Counted from the first letter of the stretch, positions 35,102 to 44,072 are shown. The stretch: 64,000 nt of DNA from Methylobacterium longum (GCF_022179385.1 NZ_BPQS01000009.1:62001-126000); one strand, 5' to 3'. Notes: a model not told the origin generated them from the letters alone. A program made the numbers and translations.

Positions 35102-36400
35102 ATGACGGACGACACACGGCTCTCACGACGCAATCTCCTCGCCGCGGGCGGCGCCCTCGCGGGTGCCGCCGTGGGTGGCGCGGCGCAGGCGGCTCCGGCA
35201 GCGCCGGCCGTCCCGGCCGATACCGGCGCCGTCCAGGGCGGACGGGTCATGTTCCCCAACTGGCGCGGTTCCGGCGATCGCCCCCCCGCGCCGACGCCGG
35301 CGCCGCAGCCGCCGGACCAGCGCGTCGGCTACTGCGTCGTCGGCCTCGGGCGCCTGAGCCTCGACGAGATTCTTCCCGCGTTCGGGGCGACCAAGCGCTC
35401 CCGGTTGGCGGCGGTGATGTCGGGCTCCCCCGACAAGGCCAAGCTGGTGGCGCGGCAGTACGGCCTGCCGGAGGAGGCGGTCTACGGCTACGACGCCTGG
35501 GACCGCCTGAAGGCCAATCCGAACGTCCAGGCCGTCTACATCGTCACGCCGAACGGCGTGCACCGGGACAACGTCGCGGCGGCGGCGGCGGCGGGCAAGC
35601 AGGTCCTCTGCGAGAAGCCGATGGCCACCTCGTCGCAGGAATGCCGCGACATGATCGCGGCCTGCGCGAAGGCCAACGTCAAGCTGATGATCGCCTATCG
35701 CTGCCAGTACGAGCCGCACAACCGGGCGGTGATCCGGATCGCCCGCTCGGGCGAGTTCGGAAGGCCGCGGATGATCCAGGCCTTCAACGGCCAGACCACC
35801 GGACTCCCGGAGCAGTGGCGCCTGCGCAAGCCCCTGGCGGGCGGCGGCTCCCTGCCGGATATCGGGCTCTACTGCCTCAACACGACCCGCGCCGTGCTGG
35901 GCGAGGAGCCGGACCTGATCCAGGCGCAGGTCCACTCGCCGCCGGACGATCCGAAGTTCCGCGAGGTCGAGGAGACGGTGAGCTTCACGATGCGCTTCCC
36001 GTCCGGCGTCGTCGCCCAGTGCCTGACGAGCTACGGCGTCTACGAGGCCCGCTCCCTGACCCTGCACACCACCAACGCCGCGATCGATCTCCAGAACGCC
36101 TTCGCGTACGAGGGGCAGCGCCTGTATATCGGCCACAAGGACGGCAAGAACGCCGCCCGGGACGAAAAGGTCTTCGGCGCGAAGAACCAGTTCGCCCTGG
36201 AGATGGACCACTTCTCCCGCTGCATTCAGGAGAACCTGCGGCCGCGCACCCCCGGCGAGGAGGGCCTGCAGGACCAAGTGCTGATGGAGGCGATCTACGA
36301 GGCCGCCCGCACCGGCGCGGCCGTGAAGGTCGGCCCCCCGGTGGGGGCCGGTTCCGGCCTCGACGTCACGCGCGGCCCGGAGCCGGAGGAGCCGAGCTGA
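35102..36400 (+). CDS. Tat-exported Gfo/Idh/MocA oxidoreductase (GFOR-like)
   Basis: 432 residues. A Tat signal (LSRRNLLAAGGALAGAAVGG) is followed by a Pro/Ala linker and a Rossmann domain with YCVVGLGRLSLDEILPAF. The catalytic EKP motif occurs in VLCEKPMATSSQE. The substrate domain has GGGSLPDIGLYCLNTTRAVL, typical of this family. Zymomonas glucose-fructose oxidoreductase is the model: periplasmic, with tightly bound NADP. Substrate here unknown. It converges with flgH, whose stop is only 6 bases away. Confidence 0.87.
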   Translation: MTDDTRLSRRNLLAAGGALAGAAVGGAAQAAPAAPAVPADTGAVQGGRVMFPNWRGSGDRPPAPTPAPQPPDQRVGYCVVGLGRLSLDEILPAFGATKRSRLAAVMSGSPDKAKLVARQYGLPEEAVYGYDAWDRLKANPNVQAVYIVTPNGVHRDNVAAAAAAGKQVLCEKPMATSSQECRDMIAACAKANVKLMIAYRCQYEPHNRAVIRIARSGEFGRPRMIQAFNGQTTGLPEQWRLRKPLAGGGSLPDIGLYCLNTTRAVLGEEPDLIQAQVHSPPDDPKFREVEETVSFTMRFPSGVVAQCLTSYGVYEARSLTLHTTNAAIDLQNAFAYEGQRLYIGHKDGKNAARDEKVFGAKNQFALEMDHFSRCIQENLRPRTPGEEGLQDQVLMEAIYEAARTGAAVKVGPPVGAGSGLDVTRGPEPEEPS

Positions 36401-36406
36401 TCGGCT

Positions 36407-37156
36407 CTAGAACGGCAGCAGGATATCCACGATCTGCTGGCCGTAGCGCGGCTGCTGCACGTCGGTGATCTGGCCGCGCCCGCCATAGGCGATCCGGGCC
36501 TGGGCGATCTTGGCCGAGTCGATGGTGTTGTCGGATTCGATGTCCTCCGGCCGGACGACGCCGGCGACGACCATCTCGCGGATCTCGAAGTTGACCCGGA
36601 TCTCCTGCTTGCCTTCGACCACGAGGTTGCCGTTGGGCAGGACCTGCGTGACCACGGCGGCGACGTTCGTCGTCACCGATTCGGTGCGCTGGACGGATCC
36701 GGCGCCGTCGTTCGCGGTGGCCGAGGTGGCCGCCAGCAATGCGGTGCCGCCGACGCCCAGGGACTTGCCCACGGCGTTGTTCTCGAGGCCGAGGGCGTTC
36801 GGCAGGCCGAAGCTCTCGGTGTTCGCCCGGGAGCGCTTGGTCTCGTTGCTGATGTTCGCCTGATCGGTGACCTTCACCTTCACGGTCAGGATGTCGCCGA
36901 GCCGGGCGGCGCGCTGGTCCTTGAAGAACGCGCGGGAGCCCGTGCGCCAGAGCGAATTCGGCGCGTACGAAACCGGCTGCACGTCGGGCATCGGCATCCG
37001 CACCGGCTTGTAGCCCGGCTGGGTGGTGGGGTCCTCGATGGCCGAGAGGGCCGGGGTCGCGCCGACCTGCGAGAGGCGGTCGGCGGTGTTGCAGGCACCG
37101 AGGGCGCCAGCGATCAGCGCGGCGGCGAGCGGGTTCAGGACGAGGCGGCTGGCCAT
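36407..37156 (-). CDS. flgH: Flagellar L-ring protein FlgH
   Basis: 249 residues. A lipoprotein signal ends in ALGACN (lipobox, lipidated Cys near residue 22). FlgH motifs: SLWRTGSRAFFKDQRAARLG, DILTVKVKVTDQANISNET, LPNGNLVVEGKQEIRVN and IESDNTIDSAKIAQARIAYG. FlgH forms the outer-membrane L ring around the rod. Last gene of the flgF-flgG-flgA-flgH operon, 36 bases after flgA. Confidence 0.96.
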   Translation of the reverse strand: MASRLVLNPLAAALIAGALGACNTADRLSQVGATPALSAIEDPTTQPGYKPVRMPMPDVQPVSYAPNSLWRTGSRAFFKDQRAARLGDILTVKVKVTDQANISNETKRSRANTESFGLPNALGLENNAVGKSLGVGGTALLAATSATANDGAGSVQRTESVTTNVAAVVTQVLPNGNLVVEGKQEIRVNFEIREMVVAGVVRPEDIESDNTIDSAKIAQARIAYGGRGQITDVQQPRYGQQIVDILLPF

Positions 37157-37192
37157 CGGGCAATCACTCTTCGACGCGTACGGAACGGGCGC

Positions 37193-38329
37193 TCAGCGCA
37201 GGGAGGCGGTCGCCTGGAGCGACGCGGCCCCAGCGGCCTGCTGCGCGGCGGGGCTGGGACTCACCGAGACCCGGCCGGGGCCGACCACGGTGGCCTGGAG
37301 AACCTTCTTGGAGGCGACGTTGACGACGTTGACGACGGTCCCCATCCGGCCGCCCTCGCTGGCGAGGCCGCGCATCGACAGGCTGACGCTCGCGGTCTCG
37401 TACACGATGGTCACGGTCTCGCCCCGGGCGACGAGTTCGGGCGGGGCGGTGTCGGCGATCCGCAGCGCCGTGCCGGCCGGGAGCGCGTGCTGCGCGACCT
37501 CGCCCAGGATCGCGGTGGCGCTGCCCTGCGCGTCGGCCGCCACCGCCTCGCGGGGACGGCGTTCCATGACGACGTCGCCCTCCTTCACGGCTTCGCCCCG
37601 GGCGAGCCCGCGGGCGAGCACCGCCACCTCGCGCAGTTCGATGACGACGCCGGAGACCCGCAGCGACGCCTGCCGCTCGCCCAGGCTGACGAGGCCCGCC
37701 ACCCGGCGCGTGCGCGGATCGTAGGTCACGTCGAGCGCGGCGGCGTGGCCCTCGAGATCCACCGGCGCCAGGAGGGTCGGGCCGTCGCCGTCGAACCGGA
37801 CCGCCACGCCGCGCGGATCGAGACCGTAGCCGGTCTGCAGGGCTTGCTTGAGGGCGGCCTCGAGCTCGGTCGGCCCGAGGCGCCGGGCCGCCCGCTGGAC
37901 GGCGATCTGCAGCCGGCCGCCGGTCTCGAGGCCGGCGAGGCCCAGGGCGGTGGCTGCCTCGACGATGCGCCGGGTCTGGATCGTTCCGGTGGCGCCGAGG
38001 GCCGGCGAGCGGAACAACGGCCGGGCGGCGAGCGCGGCCGGTGCGCCCTCCACGAGGTCGGCCAGCGTCAGCACGTCGCCGCGGGCGGTCACGTCGCCGC
38101 GCAGGCGCAGGTCGTCCGCTCGCGCCATCGCGGGGATCGCCAGGGCCCCGAGCACCGCGAAGGCCAGGAACGCCAGCATGGCGCGCACCAGCACCGCCGC
38201 GCCGAGGGGCGCGGCCCGCGGGCGGGCATGGCGGATGATCGGGCTGAGGTCGCCCTCGTCCGCCCCCGTGCTGAGGAGGGGCAGGTCGGCGGGCTCGAGG
38301 GCCGGGTCGGAATTTATGCCGGTGTACAT
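37193..38329 (-). CDS. flgA: Flagellar P-ring chaperone FlgA
   Basis: 378 residues from ATG 38329, 23 bases after flgG. The hydrophobic signal is MLAFLAFAVLGALAIPAMA at residues 51-69, so the ATG at 38179 may be the true start. C-terminal SAF/ChapFlgA region: VAVLARGLARGEAVKEGDVV, ILGEVAQHALPAGTALRIAD and VTIVYETASVSLSMRGLA. FlgA is the periplasmic chaperone of P-ring subunit FlgI. The long middle portion before the SAF domain is typical of alphaproteobacterial FlgA. Confidence 0.9.
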   Translation of the reverse strand: MYTGINSDPALEPADLPLLSTGADEGDLSPIIRHARPRAAPLGAAVLVRAMLAFLAFAVLGALAIPAMARADDLRLRGDVTARGDVLTLADLVEGAPAALAARPLFRSPALGATGTIQTRRIVEAATALGLAGLETGGRLQIAVQRAARRLGPTELEAALKQALQTGYGLDPRGVAVRFDGDGPTLLAPVDLEGHAAALDVTYDPRTRRVAGLVSLGERQASLRVSGVVIELREVAVLARGLARGEAVKEGDVVMERRPREAVAADAQGSATAILGEVAQHALPAGTALRIADTAPPELVARGETVTIVYETASVSLSMRGLASEGGRMGTVVNVVNVASKKVLQATVVGPGRVSVSPSPAAQQAAGAASLQATASLR

Positions 38330-38352
38330 CGTCGGGAACCTGGGCGGTCGCG

Positions 38353-39144
38353 TCAGCCGCGGAACATCTGGGTGGTGGTGGAGAGCATCTGGTCGGCGGC
38401 GGTCACGACCTTCGAGTTCATCTCGTAGGCGCGCTGGGCGGCGATCAGCGACGAGATCTCCGTGACGGCGTTCACGTTCGCCTCCTCCAGGTAGCTCTGC
38501 TGGAGGTTGCCGAAGCCCTCGGCGCCCGGCAGGCCGCTGATCGCCGGACCCGAGGCCGCGGTCTCGATGAACAGGTTGTCGCCGACCGATTCGAGGCCGA
38601 CCTTGTTGATGAAGCGCGAGAGCTGGAACTGCCCGAGCGCCTGCGGTGCCGTCTGGCCGGGCAGCGTCGCCTGCACGGCGCCGGTGGCGCTGATCGTGAC
38701 CGCGGTCGCGGTCTGCGGCACGGTGATGGCCGGGTCGAGCAGGTAGCCGTCGCGGGTGACCAGCTGGCCCGAGGCGGACAGGTCGAAGGAGCCGTCCCGG
38801 GAATAGGCGGTGCGGCCATCCGGCATCGTCACCCGGAAGAAGCCTTCGCCGCGGATCGCGACGTCGTAGTCCTTCTCGGTCGAGGACAGCGTCCCCTGCG
38901 ACATGACCCGGGCGGTGGAGGTCGTCTTCACGCCGGAGCCGAGGGCGAGGCCGGCGGGCAGCTGGGTGTTCTGCTCGGAGGTCGACGAGCCGGCCCGGCG
39001 CAAGTTCTGGTAGAGCAGATCCTGGAAATGCACCTGCTGGCGCTTGTAGCCGGTTGTGCGCAGGTTCGCGATGTTGTTCGAGATGACCTGGACGTTGAGT
39101 TCCTGGGCCGCCATGCCGGTGGCGGCGGAGTAGAGGGCACGCAT
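38353..39144 (-). CDS. flgG: Flagellar distal rod protein FlgG
   Basis: 263 residues, matching the usual length of about 260. N-terminal rod signature MRALYSAATGMAAQELNVQV with ISNNIANLRTTGYKRQ; C-terminal ISSLIAAQRAYEMNSKVVTA then ADQMLSTTTQMFRG. FlgG builds the distal rod in the periplasm and is secreted through the flagellar type III system, so no signal peptide is present. Begins 12 bases after flgF. Confidence 0.97.
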   Translation of the reverse strand: MRALYSAATGMAAQELNVQVISNNIANLRTTGYKRQQVHFQDLLYQNLRRAGSSTSEQNTQLPAGLALGSGVKTTSTARVMSQGTLSSTEKDYDVAIRGEGFFRVTMPDGRTAYSRDGSFDLSASGQLVTRDGYLLDPAITVPQTATAVTISATGAVQATLPGQTAPQALGQFQLSRFINKVGLESVGDNLFIETAASGPAISGLPGAEGFGNLQQSYLEEANVNAVTEISSLIAAQRAYEMNSKVVTAADQMLSTTTQMFRG

Positions 39145-39156
39145 GATCCCGTCCCC

Positions 39157-39897
39157 TTACGCGACGTCGGCGAGGCGGCGGATCGCCGTGCCCCGCAGGT
39201 CGTCGAGGCGCGAGATCATGCTCGACACCATCGCGTAGGAGCGGTTCACGTCCATCAGCCGGGTCATCTCGATGACCGGCCGCACGTTCGAGCGCTCCAG
39301 CGCCGCGGGTTCCAGGCGGCCCTCGAGCCCGGCCGGCTGCGCCCGGTCCGGCGAGGCGTAGAGGTTGCCGCCCTCGTTGGTCAGCCGCTGCGGGTTGGCG
39401 AAGGTGACGAGCTTGATCTTGCCGCGGATGCCGAGGTTGGTCGACACCGTCCCGTCGGGCCCGATCGAGAGACCGGTCTCCTGCGGGTTGATGGTGATCG
39501 GGCCGCCGTCGCCCGCGACCTTGTAGCCGTCGCTCGTCACGAGCGCGCCCTGCGGGTCGATCTCGAAGGCGCCGTTGCGGGTGTAGCGCTCGCCCTGCGG
39601 CGACTGGACGGCGATGAAGGCCGAGCCTTTGACGGCCACGTTGAGCGGGTTGCCGGTCTGCTCGATCGGGCCCTGTCCGAGGTCGAGCGTCGTGCCCTGG
39701 TCGATGACGTAGGACAGCCGCCGGTCGGGCCGGGCGAAGGAATCCGCGCTCGCCACCGGCATCAGGTATTCCTGGAAGCGGCTGGAGCGGCCCTTGAAGC
39801 CGGTGGTCGAGACGTTGGCCATGTTGTTGGAGATCACGTCCAGCTCACGCTGGAGCGCCACTTGGCTCGACACGCCGACGAAGAGAGCATTCTGCAT
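39157..39897 (-). CDS. flgF: Flagellar proximal rod protein FlgF
   Basis: 246 residues from ATG 39897. Rod motifs: NALFVGVSSQVALQRELDVI, SNNMANVSTTGFKGRSSRFQ and the C-terminal IEMTRLMDVNRSYAMVSSMI. The protein joins the proximal rod between MS ring and distal rod. First gene of the minus-strand operon and divergent from fliL over a 256-base region. Confidence 0.94.
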   Translation of the reverse strand: MQNALFVGVSSQVALQRELDVISNNMANVSTTGFKGRSSRFQEYLMPVASADSFARPDRRLSYVIDQGTTLDLGQGPIEQTGNPLNVAVKGSAFIAVQSPQGERYTRNGAFEIDPQGALVTSDGYKVAGDGGPITINPQETGLSIGPDGTVSTNLGIRGKIKLVTFANPQRLTNEGGNLYASPDRAQPAGLEGRLEPAALERSNVRPVIEMTRLMDVNRSYAMVSSMISRLDDLRGTAIRRLADVA

Positions 39898-40075
39898 CGT
39901 GGACTCTGGGACTCGTGCGCCGCAGGAGCGGCAACAATCCATTCAGCATGCGCCGTGCCATCGGAGTGGAGGCGAATTTTCCTTTTCTGGAGAGGCGCTT
40001 GGCCGAAACTGCGTCGGTTGCGCTCGAGGGGCCGGACCGCGCAGCGGCAATCCTCGCCCGGCAGGATTTGCCTGC

Positions 40076-40090
40076 TTAACGGCACGTTAA
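40076..40090 (+). promoter_or_regulatory. CtrA-type box upstream of fliL
   Basis: TTAACGGCACGTTAA is an exact TTAA-N7-TTAA, the consensus full site of the alphaproteobacterial cell-cycle regulator CtrA. It lies 63 bases before the fliL ATG in the flgF-fliL divergent region. CtrA control of flagellar genes is well established in Caulobacter and relatives. Functionality here is inferred from match and position. Confidence 0.65.
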
Positions 40091-40153
40091 CCGAGTTGCT
40101 TCGATATCGGGCTTGTATCGGGCGCGCGGATTCCCGCCAGAGAGCACCATTCC

Positions 40154-40705
40154 ATGGCCAAGAAGCCCAAGAAGGCCCCCGCCGAGGGGGGCGAGGCCGA
40201 AGCCGCCCCCAAGGGCAAGAAGAAGCTCATGATCATCGTGGCCGCCGCGGTACTCGTGGTGGGCGGCGGCGCGGGCGCCTTCCTGATGAAGGGGCGCGGC
40301 GGTCACGGCGACGGCGCGGAAGCGGCGTCGGGCGGCGGCCACGGCGGCGGCCACGGCGAGGGCGGCAAGGAGGCGGGCCCGGACGGCAAGAAGCCGGTGG
40401 TCTTCGTGGAGGTTCGGGAGTTGCTCCTGAACCTCAGCCCCGACCAGCCGCAGGACAAGGCGCGCTTCGCGAAGGTGCGGATCTCCCTCGAACTCAAGGA
40501 CGGCAAGGTCGAGGCGGAGGTGAAGCCGCTGATGCCGCGCGTCGAGGACGCGCTGCAGATCTACATGCGCGAACTGCGGCCGAGCGACCTCACCGGATCG
40601 GTGGGCCTGTTCCGCCTGCGCGAGGAACTGCTCCGGCGGGTCAACATCGCCCTCTTCCCCGCGAAGGTGGAAGCCGTGCTGTTCAAGGACGTGATCGTCC
40701 AGTGA
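40154..40705 (+). CDS. fliL: Flagellar basal-body protein FliL
   Basis: 183 residues. Basic cytoplasmic N-terminus, one membrane helix (LMIIVAAAVLVVGGGAGAFL) and a periplasmic domain with VVFVEVRELLLNLSPDQPQD, VRISLELKDGKVEAEV and LREELLRRVNIALFPAKVEA. FliL surrounds the stator and supports motor torque. The linker after the membrane helix is unusual: Gly/His-rich (GGGHGGGHGEGG) over about 30 residues. First gene of an operon with fliM. Confidence 0.93.
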   Translation: MAKKPKKAPAEGGEAEAAPKGKKKLMIIVAAAVLVVGGGAGAFLMKGRGGHGDGAEAASGGGHGGGHGEGGKEAGPDGKKPVVFVEVRELLLNLSPDQPQDKARFAKVRISLELKDGKVEAEVKPLMPRVEDALQIYMRELRPSDLTGSVGLFRLREELLRRVNIALFPAKVEAVLFKDVIVQ

Positions 40706-40757
40706 TGCGGCCCGAAGCGCTGTCCCACTCCCGCCCGGCCACGATCGAGCGCGCCTG

Positions 40758-41972
40758 ATGGAACCCGAGGACGAACTTCCGGAGGACGACTGGTCGGCGG
40801 CCCTGCTGGAGCAGGGCGCCGAGGGCGGAGACACGTCGCTCGCCGAGGAATGGGGGGCGGCGCTCGCCGAGCAGGGCACCACCCGCAACGCGGGCGACGT
40901 CGCCGCCGAATGGGCGACGATGATCGAGGACGGGGAGAGCGACAACCTCCCCGAACTCGCCGGCAACGACCGGGTGCTGAACCAGGACGAGATCGACGGC
41001 GTCCTCGGCTTCTCCATGCGCGAGCTGTCGGCCTCCGGGGCCGGGGGCGTGCAGGCCATCGTCGATTCGGGCGTCGTCCAGTACGAACGCCTGCCGATGC
41101 TGGAGATCGTCTTCGACCGGATGATCCGGTTGCTGTCGACCTCCCTGCGCAACCTGTTCCAGGACAACGTCGAGGTCACCCTCGACAACATCACCTCGGT
41201 GCGCTTCGGCGACTACCTCAACGCGATCCCGCTGCCGACGCTCCTGGGGGTGTTCCGGGCCGAGCAGTGGGAGAATTCGGGCCTCGTCACGGTCGATTCC
41301 AACCTCGCCTACGCGACCTTCGACCTGCTGCTCGGCGGCAAGCGCGGCGGCCTGTCGAGCCGCCTCGACGGGCGTCCGTTCACCGCCATCGAGATGACCC
41401 TGGTGCGCCGGCTCGTGGAGATCGTGCTGGGCGACCTGGAGATGTCGTTCCAGCCGCTCTCGCCCGTGAGCTTCGGCATCGACCGGATCGAGACCAACCC
41501 GCGTTTCGCCACCATCACGCGGCCGGGCAACGCCGCGATCCTGATCAGCCTGCGCCTCGACGTCGACGGGCGCGGCGGCATGCTGCAGATCCTGTTCCCC
41601 TACGCGACGATCGAGCCGATCCGGGAGCTGCTGACCCAGAGCTTCATGGGCGAGAAGCTCGGCCGCGACCACGTCTGGGAGGGCCACCTCGCCACCGAGA
41701 TCTGGCAGGCCGACGTCACCATGGACGCGGTGCTGCACGAGATGATGCTGCCCTTGAAGCAGGTCATGAGCCTCAAGGTCGGCGAGACGCTGATGTTCGA
41801 CGCCAAGCCGTCCGATCTCATCACCGTCCGCTGCGGCGACTGGGCCCTGACGCAGGGGCGGATCGGCCGGGTCGACGGGCACATCGCCGTGCAGGTCACG
41901 CGTCCCCTGCGCCGGTCGCGCACGACGATCCAGGCCTACGAGGCCTCGATGAACAGCCGCTCGGACAGCTGA
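40758..41972 (+). CDS. fliM: Flagellar switch protein FliM with extended N-terminus
   Basis: 404 residues, longer than the usual 330. The CheY-binding motif normally at the very N-terminus (LNQDEIDGVLGF) starts at residue 74. In front of it are three related acidic peptides, DDWSAALLEQG, EEWGAALAEQG and AEWATMIEDG, with tryptophans at residues 12, 32 and 52. The rest is a standard FliM middle (CheC-like) domain (YERLPMLEIVFDRMIRLLST) and C-terminal SpoA domain (VGETLMFDAKPSDLITVRCG). FliM forms the C ring and switches rotation on CheY-P binding. Confidence 0.95.
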   Translation: MEPEDELPEDDWSAALLEQGAEGGDTSLAEEWGAALAEQGTTRNAGDVAAEWATMIEDGESDNLPELAGNDRVLNQDEIDGVLGFSMRELSASGAGGVQAIVDSGVVQYERLPMLEIVFDRMIRLLSTSLRNLFQDNVEVTLDNITSVRFGDYLNAIPLPTLLGVFRAEQWENSGLVTVDSNLAYATFDLLLGGKRGGLSSRLDGRPFTAIEMTLVRRLVEIVLGDLEMSFQPLSPVSFGIDRIETNPRFATITRPGNAAILISLRLDVDGRGGMLQILFPYATIEPIRELLTQSFMGEKLGRDHVWEGHLATEIWQADVTMDAVLHEMMLPLKQVMSLKVGETLMFDAKPSDLITVRCGDWALTQGRIGRVDGHIAVQVTRPLRRSRTTIQAYEASMNSRSDS

Positions 41973-41991
41973 GCACGATGAGGGCCCCGAC

Positions 41992-42504
41992 ATGAGTCTC
42001 TTCGTCACCCTCGCCGCCGACATCCTGGTCGCGGTCCTCCTGGCCGCGACGATCGTCACCTCCCTGCGGCTGTCGCGGCGGATCAGCCAGCTCAAGGGCG
42101 ACGAGGCGGCCCTGCGCCAGACCATCGGCGACCTGATGGTGGCGACCGGCACCGCCGAGCGCGCCATCGCGGGCCTGCGCGCGGCCATCGACGAATCCGA
42201 CCGCGTCCTCGGCAACCGCCTGCAGGCCGCCGCCGCCCGCGCCGCCGAGCTGTCGCAGCAGGTCGAGGCCGGCGAGCTGGTGGTCACGCGCATCGGCGCC
42301 ATCGTGGCGCAGATGCGCGCCGTCCCGGCGCGGCCCGAGCCGGCGCCCGCCCCGCCGCCGGCGGCTCCGATCACCCGTGAGGTCCCGGCCGCAGGGCGTT
42401 CCGAGACCGGCAGCCCGAACGGCGAGCGCCTCGGAGTGGCCGCCGCGGCGGCGCTCGCCATGAGCGAGCGCGCCCTGGCGCGCGTCCGGGCCCGCGCCGC
42501 GTGA
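41992..42504 (+). CDS. DUF6468 flagellar-cluster protein
   Basis: 170 residues. One N-terminal membrane helix (VTLAADILVAVLLAATIVTS) followed by a coiled-coil-rich cytoplasmic or periplasmic segment (ISQLKGDEAALRQTIGDLMV ... RLQAAAARAAELSQQVEAGE) and an Ala/Pro-rich tail. DUF6468 proteins occur next to fliM and motE-like genes in alphaproteobacteria. Function unknown; a structural or stator-associated role is inferred from context. Stop overlaps the next start as GTGA. Confidence 0.8.
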   Translation: MSLFVTLAADILVAVLLAATIVTSLRLSRRISQLKGDEAALRQTIGDLMVATGTAERAIAGLRAAIDESDRVLGNRLQAAAARAAELSQQVEAGELVVTRIGAIVAQMRAVPARPEPAPAPPPAAPITREVPAAGRSETGSPNGERLGVAAAAALAMSERALARVRARAA

Positions 42505-43346
42505 CCGGGGTCAAGGCTCCGAAGATCCCCCCGCCGAAGCCGGATCCCGAGGAGAAACTGCGCCGGGCCGGCACGGCCCTGCGCCGTGCGCCCCCGAAAC
42601 CCGCCCGGACGTGGCGCTTGCGCCTCGTCGATGCCGTGGCCCTGGCGGCGGCCGGGCTGCTCGTGCTCAAGCTCCTCAGCCTGCTGCAAGCCGGTCTGCC
42701 GGAGGGCGTCGCGCTGCCGGAATTCGGGCGGGCGGTGGCGCGGGCCCGTACGGGCTACGAGCCCCCCGATCCTGTCACGACCGGGTCGGTGGGCGCCACG
42801 GCGGAGCCGGCCGCGGCCGAGAAGGCCCCGGAGGCCCCCGTGCCGCAGCCGGCGGCCGCGCCGCCCGCCTCGCTCTCCGAGCGCGCCCTGCTGGAGAAGC
42901 TCGGCGCCCGGCGGGACGCCCTGCGCCAGAAGAGCGAGGAGCTGGAACTGCGCGAGAAGATGCTGGGCGAGGCCGAACGGAAGCTCGAGACCGGGCTCGG
43001 CGACCTCAGGAAGGCCGAGGACAAGGTCGATTCCGTCGCCAAGGCCAAGGAGGAGGCCGAGAAGCAGGGGCTGAAGAACATCGTCACGATGTACGAGGCG
43101 ATGAAGCCCAAGGACGCCGCCCGGGTGTTCGACCGGCTCGGGCACGACGTGCTGGTGCCGATCGTGCTCGCCATGAACCCGCGCAAGATGGCCGAGGTCC
43201 TGGCGGTGATGCAGCCCGACACGGCCGAGCGCCTGACCGTGGCCCTCGCCAACCGCGCCCGCGGCGGCGGCGCGCAGGCCCAAGCCGGTCCGGGTCTGCC
43301 CGCCAACGAGTTGCAGGCGATCGATCCGGGGCCACCCGCGCGCTAG
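42501..43346 (+). CDS. MotE-like flagellar protein (MgtE intracellular-domain type)
   Basis: 281 residues from GTG 42501. A membrane helix near residues 40-60 (LVDAVALAAAGLLVLKLLSL), a Pro/Ala linker, a coiled coil (LRQKSEELELREKMLGEAER) and a C-terminal MgtE_N-like domain (IVTMYEAMKPKDAARVFDRL, VLVPIVLAMNPRKMAEVLAV, MQPDTAERLTVALA). This is the layout of rhizobial MotE, the chaperone needed for MotC folding and motility. Last gene of the fliL operon. Confidence 0.85.
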   Translation: MTGVKAPKIPPPKPDPEEKLRRAGTALRRAPPKPARTWRLRLVDAVALAAAGLLVLKLLSLLQAGLPEGVALPEFGRAVARARTGYEPPDPVTTGSVGATAEPAAAEKAPEAPVPQPAAAPPASLSERALLEKLGARRDALRQKSEELELREKMLGEAERKLETGLGDLRKAEDKVDSVAKAKEEAEKQGLKNIVTMYEAMKPKDAARVFDRLGHDVLVPIVLAMNPRKMAEVLAVMQPDTAERLTVALANRARGGGAQAQAGPGLPANELQAIDPGPPAR

Positions 43347-43472
43347 GGCGGCGGGCCGGACGGCGCGGGCACGGAGCACCGATAACCCATGGTGCCGGCG
43401 CGGCGCGGCGGTGTAGGGTCCCGCGCCGCCGTCGGTCACCCTGATCAGGGGCGACGCTCTGGGAGAAACCGG

Positions 43473-44072
43473 ATGTCCGAACCAGCAACCCTGCGCGGCC
43501 TGTCAGGCCTGAATCCGGAGCCCGCACCGCTCAAGGGTTCGGCGCTCGTGATGATCGACCTGCAGCAGACCTACCGCGAGGGCGTGATGCGGCTCGACGG
43601 CGTCGAGCCCGCGCTCCGCGAAGCTGCGGCGCTGCTGGAGCGCGCACGGGCGGCCGGCATCCCGGTCTTCCACGTCCGTCACGATGCCGGACCGGGCTCG
43701 CCCTACGACGTGACCGCGCCCATCGGCCAGATCAGCCCGGAGGTGGCGCCCCAGGGCGACGAGCCGGTGATCACCAAGGCCTATCCGAGTTCGTTCGTCG
43801 GCACCGATCTCCAGGCGCAGCTGGAGAAGGCGGGCGTGAAGGATGTCGTCCTGGCGGGCTTCATGACGCATATGTGCGTCAACTCCACCGCCCGCAGCGC
43901 CTTCAACCTCGGCTTCCGCCCCACCGTCGTGGCCTCCGCGACGGCCACGCGTGATCTGCCGGCGCCGGACGGCTCCGTGGTGCAGGCTGCCCAGCTTCAG
44001 GCCGCGAGCCTCGCCGCGCTCGGCGACCTGTTCGCCGTCGTGGTGCGTCGGCCGGACGACATTCGCGATTGA
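43473..44072 (+). CDS. Isochorismatase-family cysteine hydrolase
   Basis: 199 residues from ATG 43473, with GGGAG upstream. The catalytic triad is visible: Asp29 in ALVMIDLQQTYREG, Lys102 in VITKAYPSSFVGT and Cys135 in GFMTHMCVNSTARSAF. The family includes nicotinamidases, N-carbamoyl hydrolases and isochorismatases; the exact substrate cannot be read. Cytoplasmic, apparently a single-gene unit converging with the kinase gene. Confidence 0.9.
   Translation: MSEPATLRGLSGLNPEPAPLKGSALVMIDLQQTYREGVMRLDGVEPALREAAALLERARAAGIPVFHVRHDAGPGSPYDVTAPIGQISPEVAPQGDEPVITKAYPSSFVGTDLQAQLEKAGVKDVVLAGFMTHMCVNSTARSAFNLGFRPTVVASATATRDLPAPDGSVVQAAQLQAASLAALGDLFAVVVRRPDDIRD

Noticed and set aside
40081..40099. 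GGCACG...TTGC considered as a sigma-54 promoter before fliL
   Set aside because: Spacing between the GG and GC elements is several bases too long for a -24/-12 promoter; the CtrA reading fits better.
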